Assembly (NCBI GenBank): GCA_920105805.1
Contig: CAKKTI010000226.1
Location: 1 to 34,366 of the forward strand
Reading direction: 5' to 3'
Length of the DNA: 34,366 nt
From: Condylostoma magnum
Taxonomy: Eukaryota > Ciliophora > Heterotrichea > Heterotrichida > Condylostomatidae
Below the pieces are notes generated by a model. The model did no database searches. It had not been told where the DNA came from and saw only the letters and a program-made list of their open reading frames with translations. The translations under genes were made by a program, and so were the position numbers. Shown here piece by piece: positions 1 to 12,400 of this stretch (its first letter is position 1; every line of letters begins with the position of its first letter).

Positions 1-1
1 A

Positions 2-2266
2 TTGACTCCCAATGAATTAACATAGCAATATTTAAAGGAACTTTACATTGAATAGAAATAATACTTATGTGGTATTGAATGTGAAATATGCTAAGAACCA
101 TTAGTTTGTACAGAATGCAAATAAGGATTCTTCTTAGAAAACAATGAATGTGTATAATGTGCATCCTTTTGCCAATATTGTTTAGGTTATGACTAATGTA
201 ATCAATGCAAAGAAGAAGCATATTAAAATTCTAATAATCAATGTATCAAGTGTAGCTAAAGTTGTAGTAGTATAAAAGATCTATCTCTTCCTTGTTTAGA
301 CTTCAATGGAATATGTATTCCTTTCCCTTGTGTTGCTGGGTAGTATTATTCATAAGGCAATTGTTATCCATGCTTTATTAACTGTATTGATTGTAATCAG
401 TAGGAATGCTTGGTATGCAAAGATGGGTTCGAGCTAGTAAATGGTAATTGTGAATGTCCAATAGGATAATTCCTAGAAAATGGATAATGTAAGGATTGCT
501 AATTAGATTGTATTAATGTAGTATCAGGGCATTGCTTGAATAATCTAGGGCAATGTATATTATTCCCATGCAAGAATTAAGAGTATTATTTGGATGGGTA
601 TTGCTTCTCATGCGATTTAAACTGCTTGAAGTGTAATAGAGAGGGATGCATACAGTGTCAAAGTGGATATAATCTAAATTCTAATAAGGAGTGTGCATGC
701 AATTATGGATATATAGAAGTAGATAATACATGCCAATAGTGTAGCTCCCAATGTGAGACATGCTTAGAGGATGTTAATAATTGTAATTCATGCTAGGAGA
801 ACTTTACTTTAGATAGCAATTCTAACTGTGTATGCTAAGGTTAAGATGTCTTTTTGAATAGTGAAGGCTAATGCATAAAGTGCTTATAAAAATGTGAAGA
901 ATGCTTATAAGATTGTTAATACTGCATAGATGAGGATGGCATTTGCAAATAGTTTGAATTAGAGATAGTCTTAGTACTCAATAAAGGAAATCTTAATATC
1001 TAATTTAAACCATCTCTGTTTAGATAATTAAAAGAAAGTGATTTCATCATAAAGGTAAAAGAATAAGAAATTGAATTTGAATTTGAGATTATTTAAGATA
1101 ATATCGAGTATAACTGTAAAATGGAAATTACAAAAATAATTACATTATAATTTAAATCAGAAGATATCATTAACCTCTTAAAATAGTCAGAATTTGAAAT
1201 TAAAGATGAAAACCTTTAAACATAATTAGAGGAGGAAGATACTGTTGCTAACTAAACAAAAAATGTTACAATTGGAGTAGTTACAACTTCGATTGCACTT
1301 AATATAGTAAATGTAGATCCTATTTAATTGGTCATTTTAGCTGATTACTTCCAATAGACATCCAATATTCCTTTAGTTGTAGATGATTTAACTGATACAT
1401 AAAAACAGTTTTATAAAGGAGTTAATATTTTTGGTATTTTGCCTAATATTACGGATTTAGTTTTAGATGAGTAATCCATAAGCACTACTATCTCTAAAGA
1501 GCAAGGCTACTAAAATGCTCTATTTATATTCAATACTCAAGGTATACTCCTCTTATTTGCAATAATAATAAGTTTTTTACTTATCCTATATTTCCTTAAG
1601 CATTGCTCGCATTACTCTATAAATACAAAGGCAGATTTAATATCGGAAAAGATTATACCTAAGATTCCCTTTTTTATAATAGTAACTTACTAAGATATAT
1701 CAACTTAATTTGCTATACAACTGTACATTATTGAAGATTTTCCTTATAATGGGACTGTTATTGCAAGCTTTGTTGTATCAATAGTCATTATGATATTCTA
1801 TTTAATAAATATAATATTATTATTAAAAGCAATAGTTAAAAATGATTATCAAGGTATGTATTTCAGTTAACTTTTTGAATAGATAAAAGATGATAAAACA
1901 CAGAAGGTCTACTTGCTATTACAGTTTATATTCAAAACTATTTAAGTGCTAGTGATTGTTAATAATTAAAGATAATATCTTATGAAAGGATTTTTGCTAT
2001 CTATGGCATCAATTTTTGTAACTTTTAAATAGATTGTCCTATTCATACTTAGAAATTAACCATATATAAAACGATTTTCTAATTTGTCAAAGATTCTTAG
2101 TTAATCATTTTATATTATTTCGTTAAATGTTTGCTATATGTTAAGTAAATCTGATGATAAAATTTTAGAATATTTACTAATGGCAGTATTTTCAATTCCT
2201 GTAGTTACAAGTTTGATCTATACAATTGTCAATGTAATCAACAGTGTCAAGAGATGTTTCCCCTGA
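2..2266 (+). CDS. Cys-rich multi-pass membrane protein, copy 1 (5' end missing)
   Basis: The reading frame is open from the window edge to TGA at 2264-2266, giving 754 visible residues with TAA/TAG read as Gln. Residues 1-20 match the end of the lectin-like region of copy 2. About residues 20-310 are a ladder of CxxC...CxxC furin/EGF-like repeats. A linker of about 130 residues follows, then roughly seven hydrophobic helices with small polar loops, ending KRCFP. The class predicts a surface protein with a large extracellular part. The helical bundle resembles TRP-like/Flc membrane domains from memory, so a channel or receptor role is inference only. It is a tandem paralogue of the 4713-8222 gene, and one 43-codon stretch is about 91% identical in DNA. 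The visible part needs no introns. I am sure it codes, and unsure of the function. Confidence 0.9.
677..805 (+). repeat. Near-identical 129-nt patch shared with 6552-6680
   Basis: This patch aligns without gaps to 6552-6680 in copy 2, with about 12 differences in 129 bases. The surrounding cysteine repeats are clearly more diverged. Several differences exchange glutamine codons (CAA for TAA, TAG for TAA), leaving the protein unchanged. It marks a recent duplication or gene conversion between the tandem paralogues. Confidence 0.8.
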
Positions 2267-2369
2267 GTAGTAGTTAGTTAAATTATAGTTTTCTTTTATC
2301 CTCAGTTAATTTCCTAGTAGCTTAAGAACAAAAGCATTAATTAGTATTATTTCTCTTAGTTTTACTGAA

Positions 2370-4631
2370 ATGCATTTAATTTACATCAAATCTTAATGGA
2401 AATATCGAATTAGTATAATGATGATGGAAGGGATTCATAATTTTGCAGAGTTCTCTATAGCCTTTCATGAATCTAGAAATACTATTAATTAAATATATGG
2501 ACCAAAACTCATAATTAGATTATTATATTTGAGAGATATTGATGATATTAATTTATGTTAATGCTTAGATAAACAATATAATAAAAGTATTAAAGGCAGA
2601 TTAGTTATATTTAACAAGATTATATTAGATTAAAATAATCAAAACCTATAAGCCAATCAATGTAAGATATTGAATAAATAGGCTATAAAAAGCTTTAAGT
2701 AATTCTTAGAACACTGAGAAACTCAAATAAATTTAATTAATACAGTTTTTTAACTATTCAATTGAAGAAGTAAACTTTTAGGAGATCTTTCTTACATTTG
2801 TTGTCTTTACTAGTTGAATACTTTAATAATTGTTTATCTGGGGGAAATTAACAGCTAATCTTTAGTATCACTTTATTTCTACTCAATAGTCTTTTAAATA
2901 TGATAACTCATTAGAAATTAGGCTTAATTAAATCGCCTAAAAGCACTAAAGTTGCTCCTGTTAATAAGTAAAAGTGTAATTTAAGTGTTTTTATGTTATA
3001 ATAATTTTAGCCATTCTCTTAATAACAAATACTTTAGTAACTCTTAGACTTATATTTCCTCCTTCTAAATTGCAATGCAGGCATCTTTTTACTATAACTC
3101 AATAATATGTAACGTCTGCTGATCAGCTATCAATAAGGCTTTATTAACCACTTTTATAAAAGGTTTGAAATGAGTATGTTCCTTTGTTTAATCAAGGGTT
3201 GCAATACCTGCATTTCTTTATATTCAACACTTAATTTTCTTTAAAATTTGAATCATTTTCCTTATTCTTTTACATTATCTGTAGTAAACATAATTCTACA
3301 AACTCTTTTCAAATTTCATATTTTTTAATTTTAACAAGGGCATTGACTATTTTCTCTTTGTTTAAATAGCTTTTAGAATACAAGCCCTCCTTTAAATTGT
3401 ATGAGTAGCTTCTTCCTTGTGTTGACATTAATTAGAAGCTATAATCCTAATGATATATGAAGCCATATTTCAGCTAATAGATTAATCTCTACTCAAGCGG
3501 AAATTAAAACTTATGCACTCCTCCAAATACAAGCTTTTAGATCAATTAACTTATATAGCATCGGCTTTAGTTAAAGTTTTTACAAATAACTTACTGTTAA
3601 AATCAATATGCTATAATAGTTAAACCTTTTGCACATGTATAAATTCGTTTTATGGGAAATAAATCATTATAAAATGCTCAGAACTCTTAACAGTAATTTT
3701 CTCATTAACTGTAAATATAGCATATTTTAAATAGTACTGAAAGGAATCTTTGCTTAGGCCGTATTTACTCCAGGGGAACTTTTAAATGCTTAGTAGAAGC
3801 ATAATCTAATATACAGAGCAACATTGTATAATCTCTAAGGCATAATTTAAGCTGAATTTTTTGTAAATCTTTGTTACTTATTATACATAAAGCGATTTTA
3901 CAGTTGTATATTTACACGCAGTATGCATTTGACTAATCTGGTTGTAATATCAGGTATAGTAATAAGTGTATTGGATGTTTAGAATTTGTCACTTCAAAGA
4001 AATTAAAAAATGCTGTAAAATTGTTCACATAGGTATCAAAAGTAAGAAAAAATTAATTGCTTTACGGATTTAGTAGCTCTATTGGAATGAATAAAAGAGC
4101 AAGTTACAATAATAAACAAAACTTCCGTTTTAAATTATTCTGTAGATTACTATGCTATATCTAAGGTAAGTGATAGTCTTTGACAGTGATAAGTTTGAAT
4201 AAAACTATTATCAAACAATAAGCTTATAAAACTAGCTAATTGCTACAGAGTATAAATATATGCTAATGAATTGTTTACTCTTGTACTTATTCAATTAGTA
4301 AATTTATAGTAGACTGAGTATGATTTACATTAAATTCTAAGCCTGATGTTATTTACTAGTGAATCTAAACATTAAAAGTAAGCAGCCTTAAGATAAATTA
4401 TAGTAGTAGCATAAGGATTGTAAAACTTCAGTTGTTATTGAGGTAAACTAAGACGGAAGTACATAATTAACAAACTTGCAGATGAAAAGCAATACAGCAA
4501 ACCTTTAACTTTGGAAATACAAGCAAGATAGTATTATAATTAAAGACAAATACATTTAATCTTATAACAATATCAACCCTAAATTGAAAATTTAAGAGAA
4601 TATCATTCAAATACACTCATTTTCCTAATGA
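2370..4631 (+). CDS. Possible spliced helix-rich gene, unrecognised; model uncertain
   Basis: No single frame is convincing across this stretch, but plausible protein runs on + in frame 0 (from ATG 2370 or the triple ATG at 2418, to about 2660), then frame 1 (to about 2864), then frame 2 (to beyond 4500). Two GT..AG segments would join these frames exactly: 2662-2692 (31 nt) and 2865-2889 (25 nt). A third, 4166-4186 (21 nt, GTAAGT...GACAG), keeps frame. In frame 2, G is the first base in roughly 18-19% of codons, against about 13% for frame 0 over the last part. The product would be Ile/Leu/Gln-rich and largely helical, perhaps a solenoid; I recognise no domain. The 3' end is unclear: frame 0 offers TAA TGA at 4626-4631. 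A rival minus-strand reading ends at 2723. Base composition is more AT-rich than in the firm genes. Low confidence in details, moderate that something is coded here. Confidence 0.35.
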
Positions 4632-4712
4632 GTCTAAAAATTAGTACTTTATTATATTAAACTAAAAGGCGCTTGAATAAGATAGCCCTTCTATTAATTT
4701 TTTATATTTAAA

Positions 4713-7700
4713 ATGGTTTTGTTGGTACTATCTCTCCTCCTAGCTCTTGGAATCGATGTAACACCAAAAAGTAGGGTGATACAGTACCTATAGATGCACG
4801 ATCTAGAAGCAACTCACACCTTCCCTTTAGATGCGTAACTCTATGACTAAATTACCTCGGAATACTCCTTATCTTTCTGATTGAGCATGGTAGGTGAGAT
4901 GGAAGAGGGAATAGAGCATAAGATATTGGAACTAATAGACACTTAAAACCGTTCTATCAACATTATACTTACTCTGCCAAATCTCATTAGAATCAAAGTC
5001 AACAATAGCTTAATTTCTGAATTTGGAATGGGATCCAATTTCTAAAGCAATTGGAATTTTATCTGTTTTAAATACTCTGAATAATCTTTGGAAATTGAGT
5101 TTAGTTCCATAGATAATCAGGAATATATCCGAATCTAAGAGTAAATTGGAATAGATATTGGAAAGCCTAAAGAATTGACTATTGGAATTGAACTAGGAGT
5201 ATCTACTAGCTTTGGTATTGCCTATAACCATATTTAGATATTTGATACAGTTTTAACTGAGTAAGAAGTTGTATCTGAGAAGTAAAAGGCATGTGATGGA
5301 TGCTAACTATGTAGAACTCCTTATATTTGCTATGAACTGATTACCTTATATCCGGACTGGAAAATATAAGCTAGTAATAGCAGTTCAGATGATCTAAAAT
5401 ATCTAAGTGGGAATCCGATTTTTAAAAACAAAGACTTTACCTAGTATTATTTGTTCTCTGGTTGATACTAATGAGTCGTACAAAGTGCTGATCCATATTA
5501 AACTTTGTTCACAGTTTCTAATCAAGGATGCTATCATAAGAATAGATTAACTTACGATCTTTGCCGAGTTCCTTACCTAGGAACTTAAAACCAAAATAGA
5601 ATAAATAGTATGTATGAAAGCTTAGGTTAGGATGGCATAAACTACTCCCCACTAATCATTCCTTTTTCTTAATAAGAGATACTAGGTACTTGAACTTTTA
5701 TAGCAGTTTAATATAAAGAGAATTAGGTTTTATGCGTTACACTATTTCCTAGCGATTAGTAATTCTGTCATGATGAAACTTAAGTCCCCATAACTGAATT
5801 TTATCCTTTTGATCTTTCGAACCCATTAGCCTTTATGGAAATTGGAGGAACTACTGCAGGGAGTGAGCATAAATTTGAAGGTAATTTATACAATTTTTAG
5901 TTAAGGCTAACTAATGATATTTTAGCCTAATAGTATTTAAAAGACCTCTACACTTAATAGAAGCAAGTTTTATGTGGCATGGGATGCCAAACATGCTAGG
6001 AACCGTTAGTTTGTGACTTATGTGAACTAGGATTCTTCCTGTAAAACGGTGAATGTTTATAATGCTCGTCCTTTTGCTAGAATTGTGCAGATAGTACATA
6101 ATGTAATCAGTGTAAGAGAGAATCTTACCTAGATTCTAATAATTCTTGCATCAAATGCACTCAAACTTGCAGTAGTATAAACGTTCTATCTGATCATTGC
6201 TTAGATTTGAATAATACCTGTATTACTTTCCCCTGTACAAACAGTTAATATTATTTCTAAGGCAGCTGTTATCCATGTCCTCTTAATTGTATAGATTGTA
6301 GTAGTTAAGAGTGCTTGTTATGTGAAGATGGGTTTGAGTTAGTAAATGAATAATGTATTGATTGCTCAGCAGATTGTATTGATGTAGCATCAGGGTACTG
6401 TCAAAATAATCTAGGGCAATGTATCTTATTTCCATGTAATAGTGCATAGTATTATTTGGATGGAGATTGCTATTAATGTGATTCAGAATACCCAAACTGC
6501 TTGTAGTGTAATAGAGAGGAATGCACAGAGTGTAAAAATGAGCTCAATCTAACTTCTAATAAGGAGTGTGCATGTGATTATGGATATATAGAAGTAGATA
6601 ATACATGCTAATAATGTAGCTCTTAATGTGAGACATGCTCAGAGGATGTTAATAATTGTACTTCTTGCTAGGAAAACTATATTTTTGATATCAATTAAAA
6701 CTGTATTTGCTAAAGCAAAGATGTCTTCTTAAATAGCGAAGGTTACTGTATAAAGTGCTGATAAAATTGCGAAGAATGCTTATAAGATTGTGAATACTGT
6801 ATAGATGAGAACGGAACTTGCAAATTACTTGAATTAGAGATAATCTTAATACTAGATAATGGAAACTTGAATATTGAATTTAAACCATCTCTGTTTAGAT
6901 AGCTAGAAGAAAGTGACTTTGTTATAAAAGTACAAGAAAAAGAAATAGAAGTAGAATTAGAGATTATATAGGATAACACTGAGTATAATTGCAAAATGGA
7001 AAGAGTAAGCATAATTATACTACAGTTAAAATCCTAGGATATTATCGACCTCCTACAATAATCAGAATTCGAAGTGAAAGATTACAATTAGTAAATTTCA
7101 CAAGAAGATAAGGAAGAATTGATTTAGGACTCTAAAGATATCTAAAGTATGACTGGATCTATCTAAGTGATAAGTATCAGTATTAGCCTTGCATCCCTGT
7201 CTTTTCAAGGAGATTTACTGATATTCTTAATTCTTGTTGATACTATATAATTTTCAATATACTATCCATACATTTACCCAGATATGCCAATCAGAACCAG
7301 AGGATTTCTGGCTGGATTGAATACATGGCATATAATTCCTAATTATATTGAAGAGTATGACACTGAAAAGCCTTAACTGGATTACATTGGGAAAGGATTA
7401 GATTAATAAATAGATGGATCAATATTCCTGACTAATATTGGCTCTATTATCACTTGCTTTGGATTCGTATTAGGATTTTGCATCTTAATTTATTTCCTTC
7501 GAAATTGCTCTTATTATAAGATTAGTCAACTTTTAAGTAAGGTTCGTTTGAAGTAAAAGGTAATCAATTTCTGACTACTAATTCAATTAGATCTGTGTAT
7601 TAATGGAACCATTGCTATCTGGTATTTCAAAATTGATGGTCCATACCAAATTGCATCCATTGTCATTGCAGTTTTATTTATGGTAATATTCAATTAGGCA

Positions 7701-8222
7701 TTTATAATTACATAGCTTATAATGCTAATACTAGGAAATTAGAAGCTTATTAATTATTTTGATGATATTTTTTCTGAATTCAAGTAAACAAGTGCCGCAT
7801 TGTACTATTATTCACTATTTTTCATTCACAGATTAATAATAGCTCTTCTACCCTTAGTTAATCTAGATTAAAGGACTAATTTAACTATTTGTGCCATGCT
7901 ATTCATTTTTGTAAGCTTTACATAGAACTTGGGGTATGTTATAATCAATAGGCCATATAATAATGATAGAATGAATAATACTTTGATTGTAATATTCAGT
8001 TGCTTATTCAGCAGTGCAAGTTTTGTATTGCTGTTTGATTTTTTGGATTTAGTAGAGGACTATAAAGATTATGTTTTAATAGGCATAATAGCAATACCTG
8101 TTTTAGGAGTATACTTGCTGTAGATATTAAAGACAATAGTTTGAGTTAAGTAGTTAGTCCAAAAGCTAAAAGAGAAGCTTAAAAATAGACAAACCATCGT
8201 TTAGCCCTAAGTAGTAATTTGA
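4713..8222 (+). CDS. Lectin-like/Cys-rich multi-pass membrane protein, copy 2
   Basis: One uninterrupted frame of 1,169 residues runs from ATG 4713 (context ttaaaATG) to TGA 8220-8222; an earlier TGA at 8142-8144 could instead be the stop. Residues 1-15 are a hydrophobic signal peptide. About residues 45-175 and 300-410 look like concanavalin A/LamG-type beta domains (SLSFW and TWTFIAVQY strands). Residues 421-706 hold furin/EGF-like CxxC repeats. A charged linker follows, then roughly seven transmembrane helices (about 820-1136). The last part, with an NRPY motif before a helix, recalls the RPF/RPY segment of TRP-like membrane domains. Internal TGA codons (for example in SFW, SGW and GTW) read as Trp. 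Copy 1 has Leu where TGA stands in KCWQNC. Role inferred: surface receptor or channel-like protein. No intron is needed. Confidence 0.9.
6552..6680 (+). repeat. Partner of the 677-805 patch
   Basis: This is the second copy of the 43-codon stretch in the tandem paralogues, about 91% identical to 677-805 with no gaps. Synonymous glutamine swaps between the two copies independently support UAR = Gln. Confidence 0.8.
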
Positions 8223-8506
8223 TTATTATTTCATTTTCTTTCTTATATAAAATTGTTACTAGTTTATATCTTTTGTATACTAAGCATTTTAAACAATCAA
8301 GTATTATTTTATATAATATTGTACATTGATAAATAAATCTATTCTTTTAAGGATTATTAAGATTTGAGTAAATTATCAATTGAGTGGAAATAATTACAGA
8401 GTAAGCTTTAATAAGCTAAATTTTCTTAGCTTCTAGTTAAATGTAATTAAATAATAAAACACTTTTTATTTTTAGTTGACTGATTATAACAGCTATTGAT
8501 ATTAAA
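8223..8506. other. AT-rich spacer, no firm gene
   Basis: Very AT-rich sequence lies between the copy 2 stop and the next plausible ATG. With no reserved stop codon, the copy 2 frame stays open through it, but the predicted protein is Ile/Leu/Tyr-rich with few acidic residues. It may hold the 3' end of copy 2 and the promoter of the next gene. I see no repeat or RNA gene in it. Confidence 0.3.
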
Positions 8507-9257
8507 ATGGATAGCTAATAATTGTATAGTGTTGTTAGATTTAATCTAATTTAGCAATAATGCCTGATAACTTTGATTATTAAGTATTTAATTATAATAT
8601 AGCTTTGCATGCAAGCGTTATAAGACTAAGCTATTAAGTACTATAAGTTAATCGGAGATACAAGATTCACAGTATATCGTTAGAGAATATGCTAAATAAT
8701 GAAAATATACAGCATAAAAATAAGATTATAATACTAGTTAAAAGAACAACTATAAATTGAACAAGTTTTAAATTAAAGTGATGGAATTTTACTAATTAAA
8801 CTATTAGAATTAAGTGCTTAGAAGTAAAATAGTTATAAAAAGGTAGGAGACTTAAATGAATTACATTATGCCTTACAGCTTTTGATTTAAGTATAATTAA
8901 ATGGAACTGCCTGACAAACTGTTTTCTGCTGATGTACTATAAGATATAATCAACTATTGTAAATAAAATTAAGGTTTAAACTTATTTACTATTGTAAAGC
9001 AACTCTTTGATTGCCTTGTAATAAGATCATATCTACATGAATTACTCAAGAATATGATAATTCCTAGGATATTTATGAGTAGAACAATTAATGCTTTACA
9101 GTAATAGGCAATTAAATTCACTTAGGTTGCAGATACAACTGTATTTTAGGTAATTTTCCAAATTATATACAATAAAAGCCTTAAATGCACATGCTTAACT
9201 TTTACAAGCCTTGAAATAATTAGTTAAGGAACAATGTTACATAATTTAAACTAATGA
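8507..9257 (+). CDS. Possible small spliced gene, unrecognised
   Basis: Frame 2 from ATG 8507 gives a protein-like run with balanced acidic, basic and Gln residues up to about 8890, including VGDLNELHYALQLLIQ. From about 8901 frame 0 takes over with MELPDKLFSADVLQDII and runs to tandem TAA TGA at 9252-9257. Joining the two needs a short intron whose ends I could not pick. The predicted product is helical with no membrane segment or motif I recognise. The reverse strand also looks protein-like here, which is the general problem in this genome. Position between two paralogues, and a TAA TGA ending like the one at 4626-4631, hint at a relationship with the 2370-4631 gene, but I could not align them. 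Confidence 0.3.
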
Positions 9258-9461
9258 TTAGTCTTTTATTACTTTATCAACAATATGCCTCTTATTCTCA
9301 TCGCATTATACAAAATGGTTAAAACTAATAATCCCTTCTTGATTATAACAAAGCCTTAAAAATTGATAATCACTAATAATCTTTAATACCTATAAACAAC
9401 CTTACTCCTTTACTAAAATTACAAGTTATATATACAACAACTTTTAAGACATAAATTTAAA
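9258..9461 (+). promoter_or_regulatory. Upstream region of copy 3
   Basis: This 204-bp AT-rich gap lies between the TAA TGA at 9257 and ATG 9462. It is one of the longer gaps in this compact window and probably carries the 3' end signals of the upstream gene and the promoter of copy 3. I see no TATA-like or repeated element that stands out. Confidence 0.35.
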
Positions 9462-12400
9462 ATGTTCTCCAACTTTTATTTACTACTCCAAATAGCTATA
9501 AGCTTTGAGGTCTTTACAAAAATTCAGTTCAACCAAAACTGCTCAGAAGCTATCTAAACAATTGACAGCTTGTAATTTTCAGGCTGAAATAGAAGCAATC
9601 ACTAATGCAATTCAGATGGACTATGATTTAAAGAAAACAAAATGATTACTTTGCCTGAATTATCAATTCCCCTTGATACTAGCTGGTTAATTGGATGCTA
9701 TCTAAAATTAACAACTGCTGGGGAGATTTTTACAGTAAGGAACTCTTAGGGTTCTTTTGTACTGAATGCTAGAATTAATAATGAAGGTAAGCTTATTGTG
9801 AAAGTTCAAAACAGTGAACATGGAGATAAAATAGACAGCACTACCGTAGCAGCTATTTAATCATGGTAATGGGAGTCTTTCTAAATATATTGGGCTAATA
9901 GTAACGATGAAATCAAAATTTATACTAAAATAGGAAACTTTTAACCTGTAGAATTGATTACTAAGAATGGCAAAACTTTAGATGTAGGAACTGGTAATTT
10001 AAGTATAGATTTTGGTAAAGGATTTTAAGGAACTATCCAATAGTTTTACTGGTCTAACTAGGACATCTAAGATGCTTAATCTCTTCCCATTGTATGTCCT
10101 AATCACTGTACAGATTGTTAAAATAATAATGAATGTATAGCTTGTGATGAAAACTATTATCTGTAAGAAGATAAATCATGCACTGATTCGTGTGATTAGG
10201 GCTTTTACGCAGATTCGGATCAAGGTAAGTGTACTCCATGTCCGGATAATTGCTAATAGTGCCAAGATTCAATAACATGCGTTACATGCAGCTAGAATTT
10301 TTATATGTATGATTAAAATTGTGTAGATTCATGTCCTTATGGCTACTTTATTGACGGTCAAATATGCAGAGCTTGTATTGACGACTGTGAAGTATGTCAT
10401 AATACCAGTGCATGTGAATAATGTAGATAAGGATATTAGAAGGACATGGAATAATAATGTATACATGACTGCAGTTTTGGGGAATTTAATAATGAGTTAG
10501 ATTGCTAAGATTGTAAATAACAGTGCAAAATTTGTACTGATGATTAAACATGCAATGAATGTAATTACTCATTTAAATTAAGTGTAGATTTGACTGAATG
10601 TGTTAGTCAATGTGATGATAATTAATGAATCAAGACAACAAATTCTATAAAGTAATGCTAAAATTGCCCTATAAACTGTATTGAGTGCTAAGATAATAAT
10701 ACATGTACTACATGCAAGTAATCGTTTTGGTTAACTCCTGATAAAAGTTGCAATGCATCTTGCCCTGAGGGATATTATAAGAAAGATTAAAATTTTGTAT
10801 GTTAAAAATGCATTGAAAATTGTAAAACTTGTGTAAATGATTAAGAATGCTAAGAATGCGATGACTAATTCGCCCTTTAAACTGATAAAACATGCAAGAC
10901 TAGTTGTCCGTATGGTTCTTTTAAAAACACAAGCTCTATTCCAGTAGCATGTGAGCCTTGCCATACAACTTGCTTAACTTGTGTTGGTGCATAGGAAAAT
11001 GAGTGTAGTAGCTGTAAAGATCAAAGAGCTATTATATAGGGTGGATCAGGATAGGGCAATTGTACATGTCCTAATTAGCTAACTTATATAGAAAACACTT
11101 GCGACTGTTAAAATGGATTTTACTTAAGTCAGGACGATTGTTAATAATGCCATTAAAACTGTTTAGCTTGCTACGGGGGAAGCTATAATGAGTGTATTGA
11201 ATGCTCTGATTAAAACGCCAGGGCTATAAATGGTGTTTGCTAGTGTAATTATCCTTTTATTAGTTTATAAGAGGATGAGATATAATGCATTTGTCCGAAT
11301 AATAGTATAGAGCAAGATGGAGTATGTGTATGTATGTAAGGATTTTATCTATCAGAGTAGGAAGATTATTGTGAACCTTGCCCAGATTACTGTAATGGGA
11401 ATTGCTAATTAAAAAATGCTAACGTAGTATGTACATGTGAAGAGCCATTTGTATATTTTGATACTTTTAGTCAAAGCTGTACTGATAAATGTTAAGAAAA
11501 CTAAGTATAAAACAGTACTGATTTTGTATGTGAGTACTAATAATGCATAAGTCCCTGCAAAACATGCGAAGATGTGATAAGTTAAACATGCTAAACTTGT
11601 ATTTCTGATAAAATGATTATACAAGAAGGCAAATGTATATGTCCTGCATCATTAATCATGAATGAAGCTGAATGTGAAGAATGTCCGTAGAACTGTGAAA
11701 AATGTGCGATTAAAAATGAAGTCTTAACTTGTGAGTAATGCTAATATTCTTTCATTTAAAAGTAAGAAAAATGCGACTAAGCTTGATTAATTCTATAAAT
11801 AACTGAAATAAAGGGAGGGTAAATTGATATATCTATTGAATAAGCGTGATTTACGGTTACTAAAGATCTGTTAAGTGTATTCATAGATTAAAATCCCTTA
11901 GAAAGTTTTGATTTGATTACAATCTCTGATATCAAATTTCAATTAAAACCTTTAACTAAGTTTCAGAAAGAGAATATACAGTTTATATACAGGATCCTTA
12001 AGAAACATAGAAAGCTTAGGATATTAAAACACTTCAGGATTAAGATAGTGCTTTATAAGAAGAATCAGAAGAAGAAACCTTATTACAGCACGTTTCTACC
12101 ACAAGTAAATCCTTGATTGGAGGAACATTAATAATAAGTATACTAGCTGGAAATCCAGGGCCAATTTGAGGACTTATAAACAGTATATAAATCTTAGCAA
12201 TTATACCAATGACAAATGTAGATCTACCTGTTAAACTGTAATACTTTTTCTCCGGCTTATTAGATTACAGTTTTGTACCAAATTTATTTGAGTACTTTAT
12301 TGATAAAGAGTATGATACTAAAAGTAATTTGACTAAGAGGAACGGCTATGATACAAATTAATTTTTGTTAAACTGCGGAGATCTCTGAACTTTATTTGCT

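Noticed and set aside
2723-4600. Long minus-strand open frame ending at TGA 2725-2723
   Set aside because: It is protein-like near its C-terminus, but its N-terminal 300 residues are poor in Asp, Glu and Gly and look like antisense of AT-rich coding DNA. The + reading with short introns is more natural. Not fully excluded.
11905-11960. 56-nt GT..AG segment that would resolve the copy 3 frame change as an intron
   Set aside because: The length is right, but it would remove ISDIKFQLKPL, which aligns with copy 4, and no other intron is needed in this family here.
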